Assembly (NCBI RefSeq): GCF_018139685.1
Contig: NZ_JAGSPN010000001.1
Span: 434,001 to 498,000, forward strand
Reading direction: 5' to 3'
Source: Cognatundibacterium luofuense
GTDB lineage: Bacteria > Pseudomonadota > Gammaproteobacteria > Burkholderiales > Burkholderiaceae_D
Length of the DNA: 64,000 nt
In this document: positions 30,509 through 39,716 of the stretch, one piece after another
Numbering within the stretch: the first letter of the stretch is position 1
Layout: the number at the start of each line of letters is the position of its first letter
The notes under the pieces: generated by a model
Told to the model about the DNA's origin: nothing
Databases searched by the model: none
Seen by the model: only the letters and a program-made list of their open reading frames with translations
Made by a program: the position numbers and the translations under genes

Positions 30509-30585
30509 TGGCAGGGGAAAAAGGATTCGAACCTTTGCATGCCGGAATCAAAATCCGGTGCCTTAACCAGCTTGGCGATTCCCCT
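30509..30585 (-). tRNA. tRNA-Gln (anticodon TTG)
   Basis: A 77-nucleotide tRNA on the minus strand with the acceptor stem AGGGGAA/TTCCCCT, discriminator G and an encoded CCA end. The anticodon arm CCGGATTTTGATTCCGG gives anticodon TTG, reading CAA. The T arm contains GGTTCGAATCC. Its position between ispE and prs is the usual betaproteobacterial arrangement. Confidence 0.97.
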
Positions 30586-30622
30586 ACACTAAAACCTGTT
30601 TTCTGCTAGCAGAACTTCGATT

Positions 30623-30652
30623 ATTTTATCACGAAATTCGCTTCAGAATCAA
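30623..30652 (-). promoter_or_regulatory. Candidate sigma-70 promoter of tRNA-Gln
   Basis: On the minus strand TTGATT (30647-30652) and TAAAAT (30623-30628) are separated by 18 bases and lie about 40 bases before the tRNA, overlapping the end of ispE by a few bases. Confidence 0.5.
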
Positions 30653-31509
30653 TCTTTTGTCTGCAGTTTTTTCATCATCGGATGAATGTTCAGTGATTTC
30701 GCTTTCCATAATTTCCAGTTGCCCTCGTGCTGTGTAATAATTTTATCGGCTTCTGATTCATCAGAAACAGCGCAAAACACACACGCTCCGGACCCTGTCA
30801 TTTTTGCTGCTCCGAACTGATTTAGCCATTTAACGGCTTTATCTACTTCCGGATACAGCAGGCAAGCTACTGACTGCAGATCATTTTTCCATTTAACGAA
30901 TTCGTCAGCAGGAAAGTCCGTTATTTTGACGGGTTTGGTGTCCCTTGTCAACAGGTCGGAGCTGAAAATTGCAGGGGTCGGTACATGCACTCCGGGTTCA
31001 ATTACAACGTACCAGCAATCCGGCGTCTGTACCGGCTGTAATTCCTCGCCGATACCTTCAGCAAATGCATTTTCACCAAACAGGAAAAATGGTACGTCTG
31101 CACCGAGTTGCACACTGATGCGCATGAGTTCCTGCTGACTGAGGCCGGTTTGCCATAATGCGTTCAGCGCCATCAGTGTGGTTGCCGCATCTGATGACCC
31201 GCCTCCGAGGCCACCTCCCATAGGAAGTGTTTTATGCAGAGTCAGTCGGGCACCGAGTTGGCTATTTGTATGCTGTTGCAGCAGGCGTGCGGCCCTGACG
31301 ATTAAGTCACTGTCTTCCGGTACGCCAGGAACATCATTGGTTCGGGTGATGCATCCGTCATCAGTAACTTCTGCATCCAGATAATCACTGTGATCAATCA
31401 GCTGAAATACTGTTTGCAGCAGGTGATAGCCGTCGGATCTGCGTCCGTTCACATGCAAAAAAAGATTCAGTTTTGCAGGTGCCGGGCAACGGGTCAGGGA
31501 AAGAGTCAT
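30649..31509 (-). CDS. ispE: 4-diphosphocytidyl-2-C-methyl-D-erythritol kinase
   Basis: A 286-residue GHMP kinase of the MEP isoprenoid pathway. The N-terminal CPAPAKLNLFLHVNGRRSDGYH is the substrate-site signature, the GHMP phosphate loop is PMGGGLGGGSSDAA, and KMTGSGACVF is the C-terminal motif 3. It sits six bases downstream of lolB on the same strand and upstream of tRNA-Gln, so it is probably co-transcribed with lolB. Confidence 0.97.
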   Translation of the reverse strand: MTLSLTRCPAPAKLNLFLHVNGRRSDGYHLLQTVFQLIDHSDYLDAEVTDDGCITRTNDVPGVPEDSDLIVRAARLLQQHTNSQLGARLTLHKTLPMGGGLGGGSSDAATTLMALNALWQTGLSQQELMRISVQLGADVPFFLFGENAFAEGIGEELQPVQTPDCWYVVIEPGVHVPTPAIFSSDLLTRDTKPVKITDFPADEFVKWKNDLQSVACLLYPEVDKAVKWLNQFGAAKMTGSGACVFCAVSDESEADKIITQHEGNWKLWKAKSLNIHPMMKKLQTKD

Positions 31510-31514
31510 GTTGT

Positions 31515-32123
31515 TTAATCTTCAGCTTCGAGAACGATTTGTATTATGACTTCACCTGCTTGTTCTGTATAACCGCTGATATCAATTCGTTTGGGTTTTC
31601 CCGCAGCATACCAACTGGCAAAGCGCAACTTCCAGCCACTTTGCTCCAGGCTCTGGTCTTCCGGATTGAGCAGTATGAATTGGCCGTCAGCGTTTTTAAT
31701 TTTCCCCTGCAACCAGCCTTTCATACCGCTCGCTGGTAAGGGATAGCGCAGTACTTCTTCCAGTAACTGATCCAGATTGGCAGAAACAATAGCAGGTTTG
31801 CCCGGTTGTTCCAGCGAAGCCTGTTCCGGTTGTTCAGTAACGCGCGCAATGGTCTGACCTACCGGTGAGTATATTTGTATTTCCAGTTTGTCTTTTTGCT
31901 GTGACCAGTCAAATCTTCCGGGAAATTGTTGCGGTTTCCCCTGGATGTTATACCGGATAAATAATTTTCCGGAGCAACTGAATGCATCTGACTGTTCGGC
32001 GGTTTGATTGATGTTTTTCTGAACATGCGCCACCGGTGAAAGACTCTGACATCCGGAGAGTGAAATAGCACAGAAAATAACTGCCATCATTGATGGCAGC
32101 GGTCGGGAAAAAATGCTTGGCAT
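31515..32123 (-). CDS. lolB: Outer-membrane lipoprotein insertion protein LolB
   Basis: A 202-residue lipoprotein. The signal peptide ends in a lipobox LSGC (Cys near residue 25). The rest fits LolB: FSCSGKLFIRYNIQGKPQQFPGRFDW, LEIQIYSPVGQTIARV, YPLPASGMKGWLQGK and the C-terminal PKRIDISGY. It would receive lipoproteins from LolA and insert them into the outer membrane. It follows the TPR lipoprotein gene and precedes ispE, a conserved arrangement in betaproteobacteria. Confidence 0.9.
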   Translation of the reverse strand: MPSIFSRPLPSMMAVIFCAISLSGCQSLSPVAHVQKNINQTAEQSDAFSCSGKLFIRYNIQGKPQQFPGRFDWSQQKDKLEIQIYSPVGQTIARVTEQPEQASLEQPGKPAIVSANLDQLLEEVLRYPLPASGMKGWLQGKIKNADGQFILLNPEDQSLEQSGWKLRFASWYAAGKPKRIDISGYTEQAGEVIIQIVLEAED

Positions 32124-32162
32124 AGCTTAGATTTCCGGTGATTTACGCCACCGGAACAAGAA

Positions 32163-34007
32163 TCACAATTGAACTTTCAGACGGTCAAGGGTATTGCGCA
32201 GCGACTGATTGGTTGCATCTTTTTTCAAAGCGTCACGCCATATCTGCAGAGCAGTTGACTGATCCCCTTTTACCCAAAGAACCTCGCCCAGATGCGCTGC
32301 GATTTCAGGGTCGGTGCGCATGCTGAATGCTTTACGAAGAATTTCTTCCGCTTTTGCATGATCACCCTTACGGAAGTAAACCCAGCCAAGGCTGTCCAGA
32401 ATATACGGATCTTCCGGCGCAAGCTGATTTGCTTTCTCAATCAGTGAAGTTGCTTCATCCAGACGGATATTTCTATCTGCAAATGAGTAACCCAGCGCAT
32501 TGTAAGCATGCTGATTATCAGGGGCCAGTTGGATGACTTTACGCAACTGTGCCTCCATTTCTGTGAAATTCTGCTGGCTTTCCAGCACCATTGCATAGTC
32601 ATACATCAGATCGCTGGCATTCGGAAAACGCTTAATGCCTTGTCGCAAGACTTCCACCGTTTCCAGCACGCTGCCACTGTCACGCAGTAACTGCGCTTCA
32701 GTCTGAATCAGTTGAATTTCTTCGGATTCGCTGCCGGCAGTCGTGGTGTGCAGGATATCCCTGGCTTGTGGGAGATTACCCATGCGTGCATACAAACTGG
32801 CACGGCGCAGTTGTACGCCAAACCACGCAGGATTGCGTCCATCCATCGCATCTACTTTTGCCAGCCATTCCTGAGCTTGCTGCGGATTTTTTCTTTCGTA
32901 AGCAATGCGGGCAAGGTTCAGATACGCCATTGTCAGATCGCGCTCTTCGCTTTTTTGCTCACTCAGTTGCAGATAGCGGATAAAGCCGGCTTCTGCCTCA
33001 TCCAGCTGATGTTGTTCCAGTGCCAGTACTGCGAGTGTGTATGTTGCGTTGGTGTCTTCCGGTTTGTCACGAAGGATCAGTTTGAATTGAGCGGAGGCGT
33101 CTGCATAACGTTTTTGCTCAATCAGCAGGCTGGCCAGCGCAATTCGCAGATCTTGTGCAGCGGGATTTTTATCGATAAATGTCTGAAGTTCAGGAATTGC
33201 TTCGGCAGGTGCAGACGCTTGTGCAATAGTCAGAATTGCCAGTTCAGAATCAGGTTTCAACGTCAGTACCTGGCGCGCTTCACGAATGGCGCGGGCTTTG
33301 TCACCTGCATTCAGCGCCGCCTGTGCCTGTGCGACTTTGGCATCAGGACCGGACTGATATGGTGCAACAATCTGATCGAGCGCAGCTAATGCTGCTTGTT
33401 TGTCTTTTGCGCGGGAAAGCAGGCGCTGAGCCTGCAGCATCAGGATGCCGCGCTGTGCAGGCTGACTTTCTGCAAGTTTCTGGCTGTAGACGGATTTGAT
33501 TTCATCCAGCTCGCCGTTAGTCAGCATAAAGCCGAGGTAGTATTGTGTCGCTTCGTTGGATTCAGGTGATAATTCGCGCCACAGTCGAATTGCAGAGAGC
33601 GCTTCGCCGGGCTGTCTGGCTGCAAGGGCCATTTCCATGGCGCGTTTGGCAATACGCGGATCACGTGTTTGCTGAGCAACGGACAGTAAAGTGACGTACG
33701 ACGGTTGCCATTGCCCGCGCTGGAAAGCGATTTCGGACGCCAGAATTTTGTAAAAAAGTTCATCGGTCAGACGGACGTTCGGCAGCTTTTCCTCCGCTAC
33801 AGCAATAGTGTTCGCTGTTTTGCCACCGGGAGCCGGTGTGGACAGTGCCGCAGTTGCTGCATCACGGGCATGGTGTGCATCTTCAGGTTGCAGAGCCCTT
33901 TGCTGACCAGTCGTTGCACAGGCGCTCAGGAGCAGTAAGCTGGCGATTGCACTGATCGGGCGAAATGCTGAAAGTGCAGGTTTGAAGGGTGCAAAAGTGG
34001 TATTCAA
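32163..34007 (-). CDS. Tetratricopeptide-repeat lipoprotein
   Basis: A 614-residue envelope protein. The N-terminus carries a lipoprotein signal (ISAIASLLLLSAC, Cys near residue 29). The remainder is almost entirely helical repeats; clear TPR units near the C-terminus include LMYDYAMVLESQQNFTEME, HAYNALGYSFADRNIRLDEA and YILDSLGWVYFRKGDHAKAE. It is a probable scaffold or chaperone for envelope complexes; no enzymatic motif is visible. The gene lies immediately upstream of lolB, where similar proteins occur in related genomes, but its job there is not established. It is divergent from mutM. Confidence 0.85.
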   Translation of the reverse strand: MNTTFAPFKPALSAFRPISAIASLLLLSACATTGQQRALQPEDAHHARDAATAALSTPAPGGKTANTIAVAEEKLPNVRLTDELFYKILASEIAFQRGQWQPSYVTLLSVAQQTRDPRIAKRAMEMALAARQPGEALSAIRLWRELSPESNEATQYYLGFMLTNGELDEIKSVYSQKLAESQPAQRGILMLQAQRLLSRAKDKQAALAALDQIVAPYQSGPDAKVAQAQAALNAGDKARAIREARQVLTLKPDSELAILTIAQASAPAEAIPELQTFIDKNPAAQDLRIALASLLIEQKRYADASAQFKLILRDKPEDTNATYTLAVLALEQHQLDEAEAGFIRYLQLSEQKSEERDLTMAYLNLARIAYERKNPQQAQEWLAKVDAMDGRNPAWFGVQLRRASLYARMGNLPQARDILHTTTAGSESEEIQLIQTEAQLLRDSGSVLETVEVLRQGIKRFPNASDLMYDYAMVLESQQNFTEMEAQLRKVIQLAPDNQHAYNALGYSFADRNIRLDEATSLIEKANQLAPEDPYILDSLGWVYFRKGDHAKAEEILRKAFSMRTDPEIAAHLGEVLWVKGDQSTALQIWRDALKKDATNQSLRNTLDRLKVQL

Positions 34008-34173
34008 AGCAGATCCGATAAAAAATAAGCTGACCGATTGTACGCTGTATTGTGAATAACAGTATTCAATGACTTGTGCCGGATTGTAAATGTTTTTTGT
34101 CTGTCTTTTTGGTACTGCCGGATAGACTCGGACAAACTTTCAGACTGTCGGGTCTGCAATAAAAGGAGTGAAA

Positions 34174-34998
34174 ATGCCGGAATTACCGGAAGTTGAAGTA
34201 ACGCGTCTGGGTGTTGATCCCCATATCAGCGGAAAAACCGTAACAGCCGTCGTCATGCGCCGCGCAGGCTTGCGCTGGCCATTTCCGCCTCAGTTGCCAG
34301 CGCTACTGGAAAACAAAACCGTACAGCACACCGGACGACGCGGTAAATATCTGCTGCTTCACTTTGAGCACGGCACTTTGCTGATTCATCTTGGTATGTC
34401 TGGTCATTTACGGGTGGTGCCGCGCGGTAGCCCCGCCGAAAAGCATGATCATCTGGATATTGTGTTTGGCGAGCAGGCAGTCCGCATGACGGATCCGCGC
34501 CGTTTCGGTGCAGTGCTTTGGCATGATGCGGCAGATACATTGCCGCTGGCGCAACATGCGTTACTGAAAAAGCTGGGCGTGGAACCGCTGGATGATGGCT
34601 TTGACGGAGAAGTGTTGTATCAGGCTACTCGCAAACGACAGTCCGCAATTAAGCAGGTGTTGCTGGCCGGCGATATCGTTGTAGGCGTCGGTAATATTTA
34701 TGCTTGTGAGAGTTTATTTAAAGCAGGTATTCATCCTGAAAAACCGGCAAGCAAGATCAGCAGAAAAAGTTATCAGTTACTGGCTCAGGCGATTCGTGAA
34801 ACGCTGGCAGCAGCGATTCAGCAGGGCGGCAGCACATTGAAAGACTTTATTGGTGTCGACGGACAAAGCGGTTATTTTCAGCAAAGTTATTTTGTGTATG
34901 ACCGTGAAGCACAGCCTTGCCGGATTTGCGCACACCCTGTGCAGCGTATTGTGCAGGGACAGCGCAGCAGCTTCTTCTGTAAGCATTGTCAAAAATGA
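34174..34998 (+). CDS. mutM: Formamidopyrimidine-DNA glycosylase
   Basis: A 274-residue bifunctional glycosylase/AP lyase removing 8-oxoguanine and formamidopyrimidines. The start at 34174 is required because the mature enzyme uses Pro2 as nucleophile (MPELPEVE); AAAGGAG precedes it. Other motifs are the lysine in HTGRRGKYLLL, the helix-two-turn-helix region VVGVGNIYACESLFKAGI, and the C-terminal zinc finger C-x2-C...C-x2-C (CRICAHP to CKHC). With mutY, two genes downstream, it forms the core of the GO system against oxidised guanine. Confidence 0.97.
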   Translation: MPELPEVEVTRLGVDPHISGKTVTAVVMRRAGLRWPFPPQLPALLENKTVQHTGRRGKYLLLHFEHGTLLIHLGMSGHLRVVPRGSPAEKHDHLDIVFGEQAVRMTDPRRFGAVLWHDAADTLPLAQHALLKKLGVEPLDDGFDGEVLYQATRKRQSAIKQVLLAGDIVVGVGNIYACESLFKAGIHPEKPASKISRKSYQLLAQAIRETLAAAIQQGGSTLKDFIGVDGQSGYFQQSYFVYDREAQPCRICAHPVQRIVQGQRSSFFCKHCQK

Positions 34999-35106
34999 TA
35001 CTTTGCGGAAAGAATGCGACGGCTGTGCACCGCTCAGAGGAGAAATGCGCATTTTTTGCCACGCTTACATATATACTTGGGATAGTAAAAAATATCAGAG
35101 GGAAAC

Positions 35107-37044
35107 ATGAGTAGTCTGGTTCGCAATTTCCAGGAATACAGTGAGTGGCGCAAAGGCGTGGCCCGTGCACTGCAGGACTATCGCGCCTGGATCAGTGGTT
35201 CTGATCTGGCGGATCAGGCGACAGATCAGCGTCTCTCGCGCCTGTCAGAACGTTTGGTCGACGATAAGTTATCCATCGCATTTGTCGCTGAATTTTCCCG
35301 CGGCAAGTCTGAACTGATCAATGCGATATTCTTTGCGGATTACGGTCAGCGCATATTGCCGTCATCCGCAGGCCGCACCACCATGTGTCCGACAGAGCTG
35401 ATGTATGACGAAACGGTGCCGCCATGCATTCGTTTGCTGCCAATCGAAACCCGTGCGGAAGCACAATCCACCAGTGAATACAAAGGACAGAATCATGTCT
35501 GGAAAGTGTTGCCGCTGGATGTGCAGTCAGGTGACGGAATGCTGGATGCGTTCCGGCAGGTTAGCCTGACAAAAAAAGTCAGCGTGGATGTGGCAAAACA
35601 ATATGGCCTGTTTGACGAACAGGACCCGGATGCCGCACTTGAAGTTGATGAAAACGGACTGGTTGAAATTTCTCAGTGGCGTCATGCGGTTGTGAATTTC
35701 CCTCACCCTTTACTCAAAGAGGGTCTGATTATTGTTGATACGCCGGGACTGAATGCTATCGGTACCGAACCGGAACTGACGCTGAACCTGATTCCGAACG
35801 CACATGCAGTATTGTTCATTCTGGCAGCTGATACCGGTGTAACCAAGAGCGACATTGATGTCTGGCGTAACCATATCGGTAACGGGCTCGGTCGTCTGGT
35901 TGTGCTGAACAAAATTGACAGCATGTGGGATGAGCTGCGTACCAAAGAAGAAGTTGATGGGCAGCTGAAGCGTCAGGTAGAAACTGTCGCACATACACTG
36001 GGTCTGGAAGAGAAGCAGGTTTTCCCGGTTTCTGCGCAAAAAGGTCTGGTCGCAAAAATTAATAAAGATGCACCATTACTGGCGCGCAGCCGTTTGCCGG
36101 CGCTGGAACACGCATTGTCAAAAGAACTGATTCCCGCCAAGCAGGATATTATCCGCGGGCAACTGACCAGTGAAGTCAATGAAATTGTCGGTACACAGCA
36201 GGCAATGCTGGCATCCCGCAGTCGCAATGTCATTGAGCAGATGCTGGAACTGAAAAGCCTGCGCGGTAAAAACATGAATGTCATCGAGCACATGATGAAA
36301 CGTGTTGATGCCGAGAAAAAAGAATTCGATGCAAGCCTGATCCGCATGCAAGGTACGCGTTCCGTCTTTACCCGTTTATCTACCGAAGTGTTCACAACAC
36401 TGGGTATGGATATTCTGCGTGAGGAAGTGCGTCAGACCCGCGAAGCGATGGAAAAAAGCCGCACATCGCTGGGATTGCTGGATGCAGTCAAACAATTCTT
36501 TTCCCGTGCCCGTGCAAATCTGATTCAGTCTAACAAGAAGACGGATGAAATTTCAGAAATGATGGGCGTGATGTACCGTAAGTTCTCTACCGAACACGGA
36601 CTGGCGCTGTCCGCACCGATGTCTTTTTCGCTGGATAAGTATGTCGAAGAACTGGATGCGATCGAACTGGTTTTCCAGAAGCAGTTTAATATCGTGACGA
36701 TATTGCCGCAGACCCGTACTACGCTGATGCATAAATTCTTCGATTCGATTGCCGCGCGTATTAAACAAAACTTTCTTCAAGCCAATAAAGATGTAGAGGC
36801 ATGGCAGAAAGTGGTGATGGCACCGTTAGAGGCACAGATACGTGAACATAAGCTGCAACTGAAAAATCGTATGCAATCGATTCAGCGTATTCACGTTGCG
36901 ACTGACAGCCTTGAAGATAAAATCGCCAGCTTTGAAAGTATTCAGGCTGAGCTGGATGCGCAGAAGCAAAAAATGTCTGAACTTGAAACGCAGTTACGCA
37001 CTGCGCTGGCTGCAGACTTAAACCCTATGCGTGTCGCAGCCTGA
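35107..37044 (+). CDS. Dynamin-family GTPase
   Basis: A 645-residue dynamin-like protein. GTPase motifs are visible: G1 AEFSRGKSELINA (61-73), G2 region GRTTMCPTEL, G3 DTPGL (211-215) and G4 NKID (268-271). G1 departs from the usual G-x4-GKS/T: the first glycine is Ala and the residue after Ser is Glu. From about 330 the protein is mostly helical; the C-terminal 70 residues (DSLEDKIASFESIQAELDAQ onwards) form a coiled coil. No transmembrane segment is evident, so membrane binding would be peripheral. It lies between mutM and mutY, seven bases before mutY. Its function is unknown; a membrane or chromosome role is only possible. Confidence 0.85.
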   Translation: MSSLVRNFQEYSEWRKGVARALQDYRAWISGSDLADQATDQRLSRLSERLVDDKLSIAFVAEFSRGKSELINAIFFADYGQRILPSSAGRTTMCPTELMYDETVPPCIRLLPIETRAEAQSTSEYKGQNHVWKVLPLDVQSGDGMLDAFRQVSLTKKVSVDVAKQYGLFDEQDPDAALEVDENGLVEISQWRHAVVNFPHPLLKEGLIIVDTPGLNAIGTEPELTLNLIPNAHAVLFILAADTGVTKSDIDVWRNHIGNGLGRLVVLNKIDSMWDELRTKEEVDGQLKRQVETVAHTLGLEEKQVFPVSAQKGLVAKINKDAPLLARSRLPALEHALSKELIPAKQDIIRGQLTSEVNEIVGTQQAMLASRSRNVIEQMLELKSLRGKNMNVIEHMMKRVDAEKKEFDASLIRMQGTRSVFTRLSTEVFTTLGMDILREEVRQTREAMEKSRTSLGLLDAVKQFFSRARANLIQSNKKTDEISEMMGVMYRKFSTEHGLALSAPMSFSLDKYVEELDAIELVFQKQFNIVTILPQTRTTLMHKFFDSIAARIKQNFLQANKDVEAWQKVVMAPLEAQIREHKLQLKNRMQSIQRIHVATDSLEDKIASFESIQAELDAQKQKMSELETQLRTALAADLNPMRVAA

Positions 37045-37050
37045 TTTGGT

Positions 37051-38184
37051 ATGACAGTTTTACATCCTGATCTGGCGGCAACAGCCGCCAGTTTTTTTTC
37101 TGACGGGCCTTCTTTAGGCGATCGTGTTGTTCAGTGGCAGCGTGTGCATGGCCGTCACGATTTACCCTGGCAGAAAAACCGTACTGCTTACCGTGTCTGG
37201 CTGTCGGAAATTATGCTGCAACAGACACAGGTAACGGCGGTAATTCCCTATTACGAGCGCTTTTTGCAGCGCTTTCCCGATGTGTTCAGCCTCGCTGAGG
37301 CACCCATTGAAGATGTGATGGCATTGTGGGCAGGCCTGGGCTATTACACCCGTGCGCGCAATCTGCACCGGTGTGCGCAGGAAGTGGTTGCAACTTATCG
37401 GGGGGAATTTCCGGCTGATCCTGTGCTGTTACAGGCATTGCCGGGTATCGGTCGTTCTACTGCTGCTGCGATCAGTGCTTTTTCCTACGGTACCCGTGCT
37501 GCGATTATGGATGGCAACGTGAAGCGGGTGTTTGCGCGTGTGTTCGGTATCCGCGAATATCCCGGTAATAAGCCTGTGGAGGATCAGCTCTGGTTGCTTG
37601 CAGACAGCCTGTTGCCAGCCGAAGGAATCGATGCTTACACCCAGGGCCTGATGGATCTTGGCGCAACAGTGTGCACACGGAGCAAACCGGTATGCATGCT
37701 TTGTCCGTTACAGCCGCATTGTGTTGCCAATCGTGAGCAGCTGACTGCGGAGTTACCAGTACGCAAACCCAAGAAAGCAGTACCGAGCAAGCGGGTATTG
37801 ATGCCGGTCGTCATGGTAAACGGACAGGTGCTGCTCGAGCAGCGTCCGCCATCCGGTATCTGGGGTGGTTTGCTGTCGCTGCCGGAAATTGGCGGTATGC
37901 AACTGGCGGATGATGCATTGTTTGAACCGGATACAAATGCCGTCAGCGCTTTTGCAGAAAAATTCACAGAGGTGCAGTCAGTTCGCCTGTTGCCCGATTT
38001 CGAACATGTATTTACGCACTTCCGGCTGCAGATTTTTCCGGTGATTGCTGAGGGCTCCCGCTGGTTGCCGCAAGTGGCTGAAAGCAGATACAGCATTGCT
38101 TCTCCTGAGCAAGCGGATACGCTGGCGCTGCCTGCACCGGTTCGCAGTTTGCTGACAACGCTGGTGCAAGACAGTTCGCTCTGA
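37051..38184 (+). CDS. mutY: Adenine DNA glycosylase
   Basis: A 377-residue glycosylase that removes adenine mispaired with 8-oxoguanine. Visible are the catalytic glutamate (Glu53 in SEIMLQQTQV), the helix-hairpin-helix LPGIGRSTAAAI, the catalytic aspartate (Asp154 in IMDGNV) and the [4Fe-4S] cysteines 208, 215, 218 and 224. The C-terminal 150 residues form the NUDIX-like 8-oxoG-recognition domain (VMVNGQVLLEQRPPSGIWGG, then FEHVFTHFRLQIFPV). It starts seven bases after the dynamin-like gene and is probably co-transcribed with it. Confidence 0.97.
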   Translation: MTVLHPDLAATAASFFSDGPSLGDRVVQWQRVHGRHDLPWQKNRTAYRVWLSEIMLQQTQVTAVIPYYERFLQRFPDVFSLAEAPIEDVMALWAGLGYYTRARNLHRCAQEVVATYRGEFPADPVLLQALPGIGRSTAAAISAFSYGTRAAIMDGNVKRVFARVFGIREYPGNKPVEDQLWLLADSLLPAEGIDAYTQGLMDLGATVCTRSKPVCMLCPLQPHCVANREQLTAELPVRKPKKAVPSKRVLMPVVMVNGQVLLEQRPPSGIWGGLLSLPEIGGMQLADDALFEPDTNAVSAFAEKFTEVQSVRLLPDFEHVFTHFRLQIFPVIAEGSRWLPQVAESRYSIASPEQADTLALPAPVRSLLTTLVQDSSL

Positions 38185-38248
38185 GGCCGTTGTTTTATGT
38201 TGCACATCAGCACAGATTTTCATAGTTAAGAAAATAAGCATGAATTAC

Positions 38249-38277
38249 ACTCCTTGTTTTGTATCAACACAGGGAGT
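38249..38277 (+). promoter_or_regulatory. Hairpin occluding the ribosome binding site of the TAP-hydrolase gene
   Basis: actccttgt (38249-38257) pairs with acagggagt (38269-38277), giving a nine-bp stem with one G-U pair and an 11-base loop. The only good Shine-Dalgarno sequence of the next gene (AGGGAG) is inside the stem. An ATG at 38240 opens an overlapping frame whose translation would melt the stem. Confidence 0.5.
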
Positions 38278-38282
38278 TTCAC

Positions 38283-39716
38283 TTGTCTGCTATTTCACGC
38301 ACAGGCTGGTTACTGTCCGGTCTGTTGTTTTCCGGTGTCGCGGCTGCACAAACCACAGCATGCCGCCACCCGGATTTCCCACAGGAAGTGCGTTGCGGTG
38401 TCGTGCAACAGCCACTGAATCCCGCTCAGCCTTCCGGTCAGAGAATCGATATTCATTACGTTGTTCTGCCGTCGCAGGATAAAAATAAACTGCCGGATGC
38501 CGTGTTTTTATTAGCAGGCGGGCCGGGGCAGAGTGCTATCCAGTTAGCCGGTGCCGGCAATGGCATGCTGTCGCGCCTTAATAAACGTCGTGATCTGGTA
38601 TTCGTTGATCAGCGCGGCACCGGTAAGAGTGCCAGTCTGCAATGCCCCGAGCTGGAAAAAGATGATTTCAACGGCGACGATGACACCATGTATCAGCGCA
38701 TGGAGCAATGCCGGACAAGGTTACAAAAACTGCCGCATGGTCAGCTCGATCAGTACATCACCAGTATTGCGGTGAATGATCTGGAAGCGGTGCGTCGTCA
38801 GCAGGGTTACGGGCAAATTAATCTGGTTGGTGTTTCTTACGGTACCCGCGTCGGGCTTGAGTATCTGCGCCAGTTTCCTTCACAGGTAAGACGCCTGGTG
38901 CTGGATGGTGTTGTACCGCCGGACATGCGCTTACCTGCCGAAGATACCGCCGTGGCACTGGACGGCGTCTTTGCTTTCTGTGAGCAGGATAAAGCCTGTA
39001 AGCAAGCCTATCCGGATGTCCGCGCTCAATGGAATCGTCTGCTGCAGAGCCCGCCGCAAAAAGTCAGCCTCCAGCATCCCCGTACAGGTCAGATGCAGAC
39101 AGTGACCATCACACCATCGTCCGTGATCGGAATGGTACAGCGAACCTTATATGTACCGGCGCAGACAGCAATGCTGCCGTTCGCGATCAGCCGTGCAGCA
39201 CACGGAGATTTCCTGCCGCTGGTGACGATGAGCGGCGGCGGTAATTTGCCGGGTGCAGCCAGTATGAGTTTCGGTATGCACTATGCAGTCTGGTGCAGCG
39301 AAGCCTTGCAGCGTCCGGCACCGAAAAATGATGGCAGTGTCTTCCTGCAGAATGCCGAAGAAAATTATCAGCGCATCTGTAAAAACTGGCCACGGGCCAA
39401 AGTGCCTGAAGCATTTTACTCTGTTCCGCCTGCACCTGTGCCTGTGCTGCTGCTGAGTGGCGGTATTGATCCGGTTACACCAACCCGCCACGGTGATGCG
39501 GTTGCAAAAGCACTGGGAGCGAAAACGGTACATATCAGTGTGCAGCACGCCGGACACGGTATGTTAATGAATGCATGTATTCGTGATGTGAACTATCGCT
39601 TCATTCATGCAAAAGATGAAAAAGAGGCGCTGGCAGTGAACCAGCGTTGCGTTAAACAAATTCCGCGCCCGATGGCCTGGATGCCGGTGCAGGCGAAGTC
39701 GGAGGTGCAGCCATGA
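38283..39716 (+). CDS. Alpha/beta hydrolase with TAP-like C-terminal domain, exported
   Basis: A 477-residue hydrolase. I place the start at a TTG (38283) because AGGGAG lies six bases upstream and a signal peptide follows directly (WLLSGLLFSGVAAAQ). The core has an oxyanion region LLAGGPGQSA, VDQRGTG, the nucleophile Ser in GVSYGTRVG, and near the C-terminus the Asp (SGGIDPVTP) and His (HAGHGML) of the TAP-like domain. This fits secreted tripeptidyl aminopeptidases and proline iminopeptidase-like enzymes; the substrate is unproved. It overlaps the ABC ATPase gene by four bases, so the three-gene operon is translationally coupled. Confidence 0.85.
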   Translation: MSAISRTGWLLSGLLFSGVAAAQTTACRHPDFPQEVRCGVVQQPLNPAQPSGQRIDIHYVVLPSQDKNKLPDAVFLLAGGPGQSAIQLAGAGNGMLSRLNKRRDLVFVDQRGTGKSASLQCPELEKDDFNGDDDTMYQRMEQCRTRLQKLPHGQLDQYITSIAVNDLEAVRRQQGYGQINLVGVSYGTRVGLEYLRQFPSQVRRLVLDGVVPPDMRLPAEDTAVALDGVFAFCEQDKACKQAYPDVRAQWNRLLQSPPQKVSLQHPRTGQMQTVTITPSSVIGMVQRTLYVPAQTAMLPFAISRAAHGDFLPLVTMSGGGNLPGAASMSFGMHYAVWCSEALQRPAPKNDGSVFLQNAEENYQRICKNWPRAKVPEAFYSVPPAPVPVLLLSGGIDPVTPTRHGDAVAKALGAKTVHISVQHAGHGMLMNACIRDVNYRFIHAKDEKEALAVNQRCVKQIPRPMAWMPVQAKSEVQP

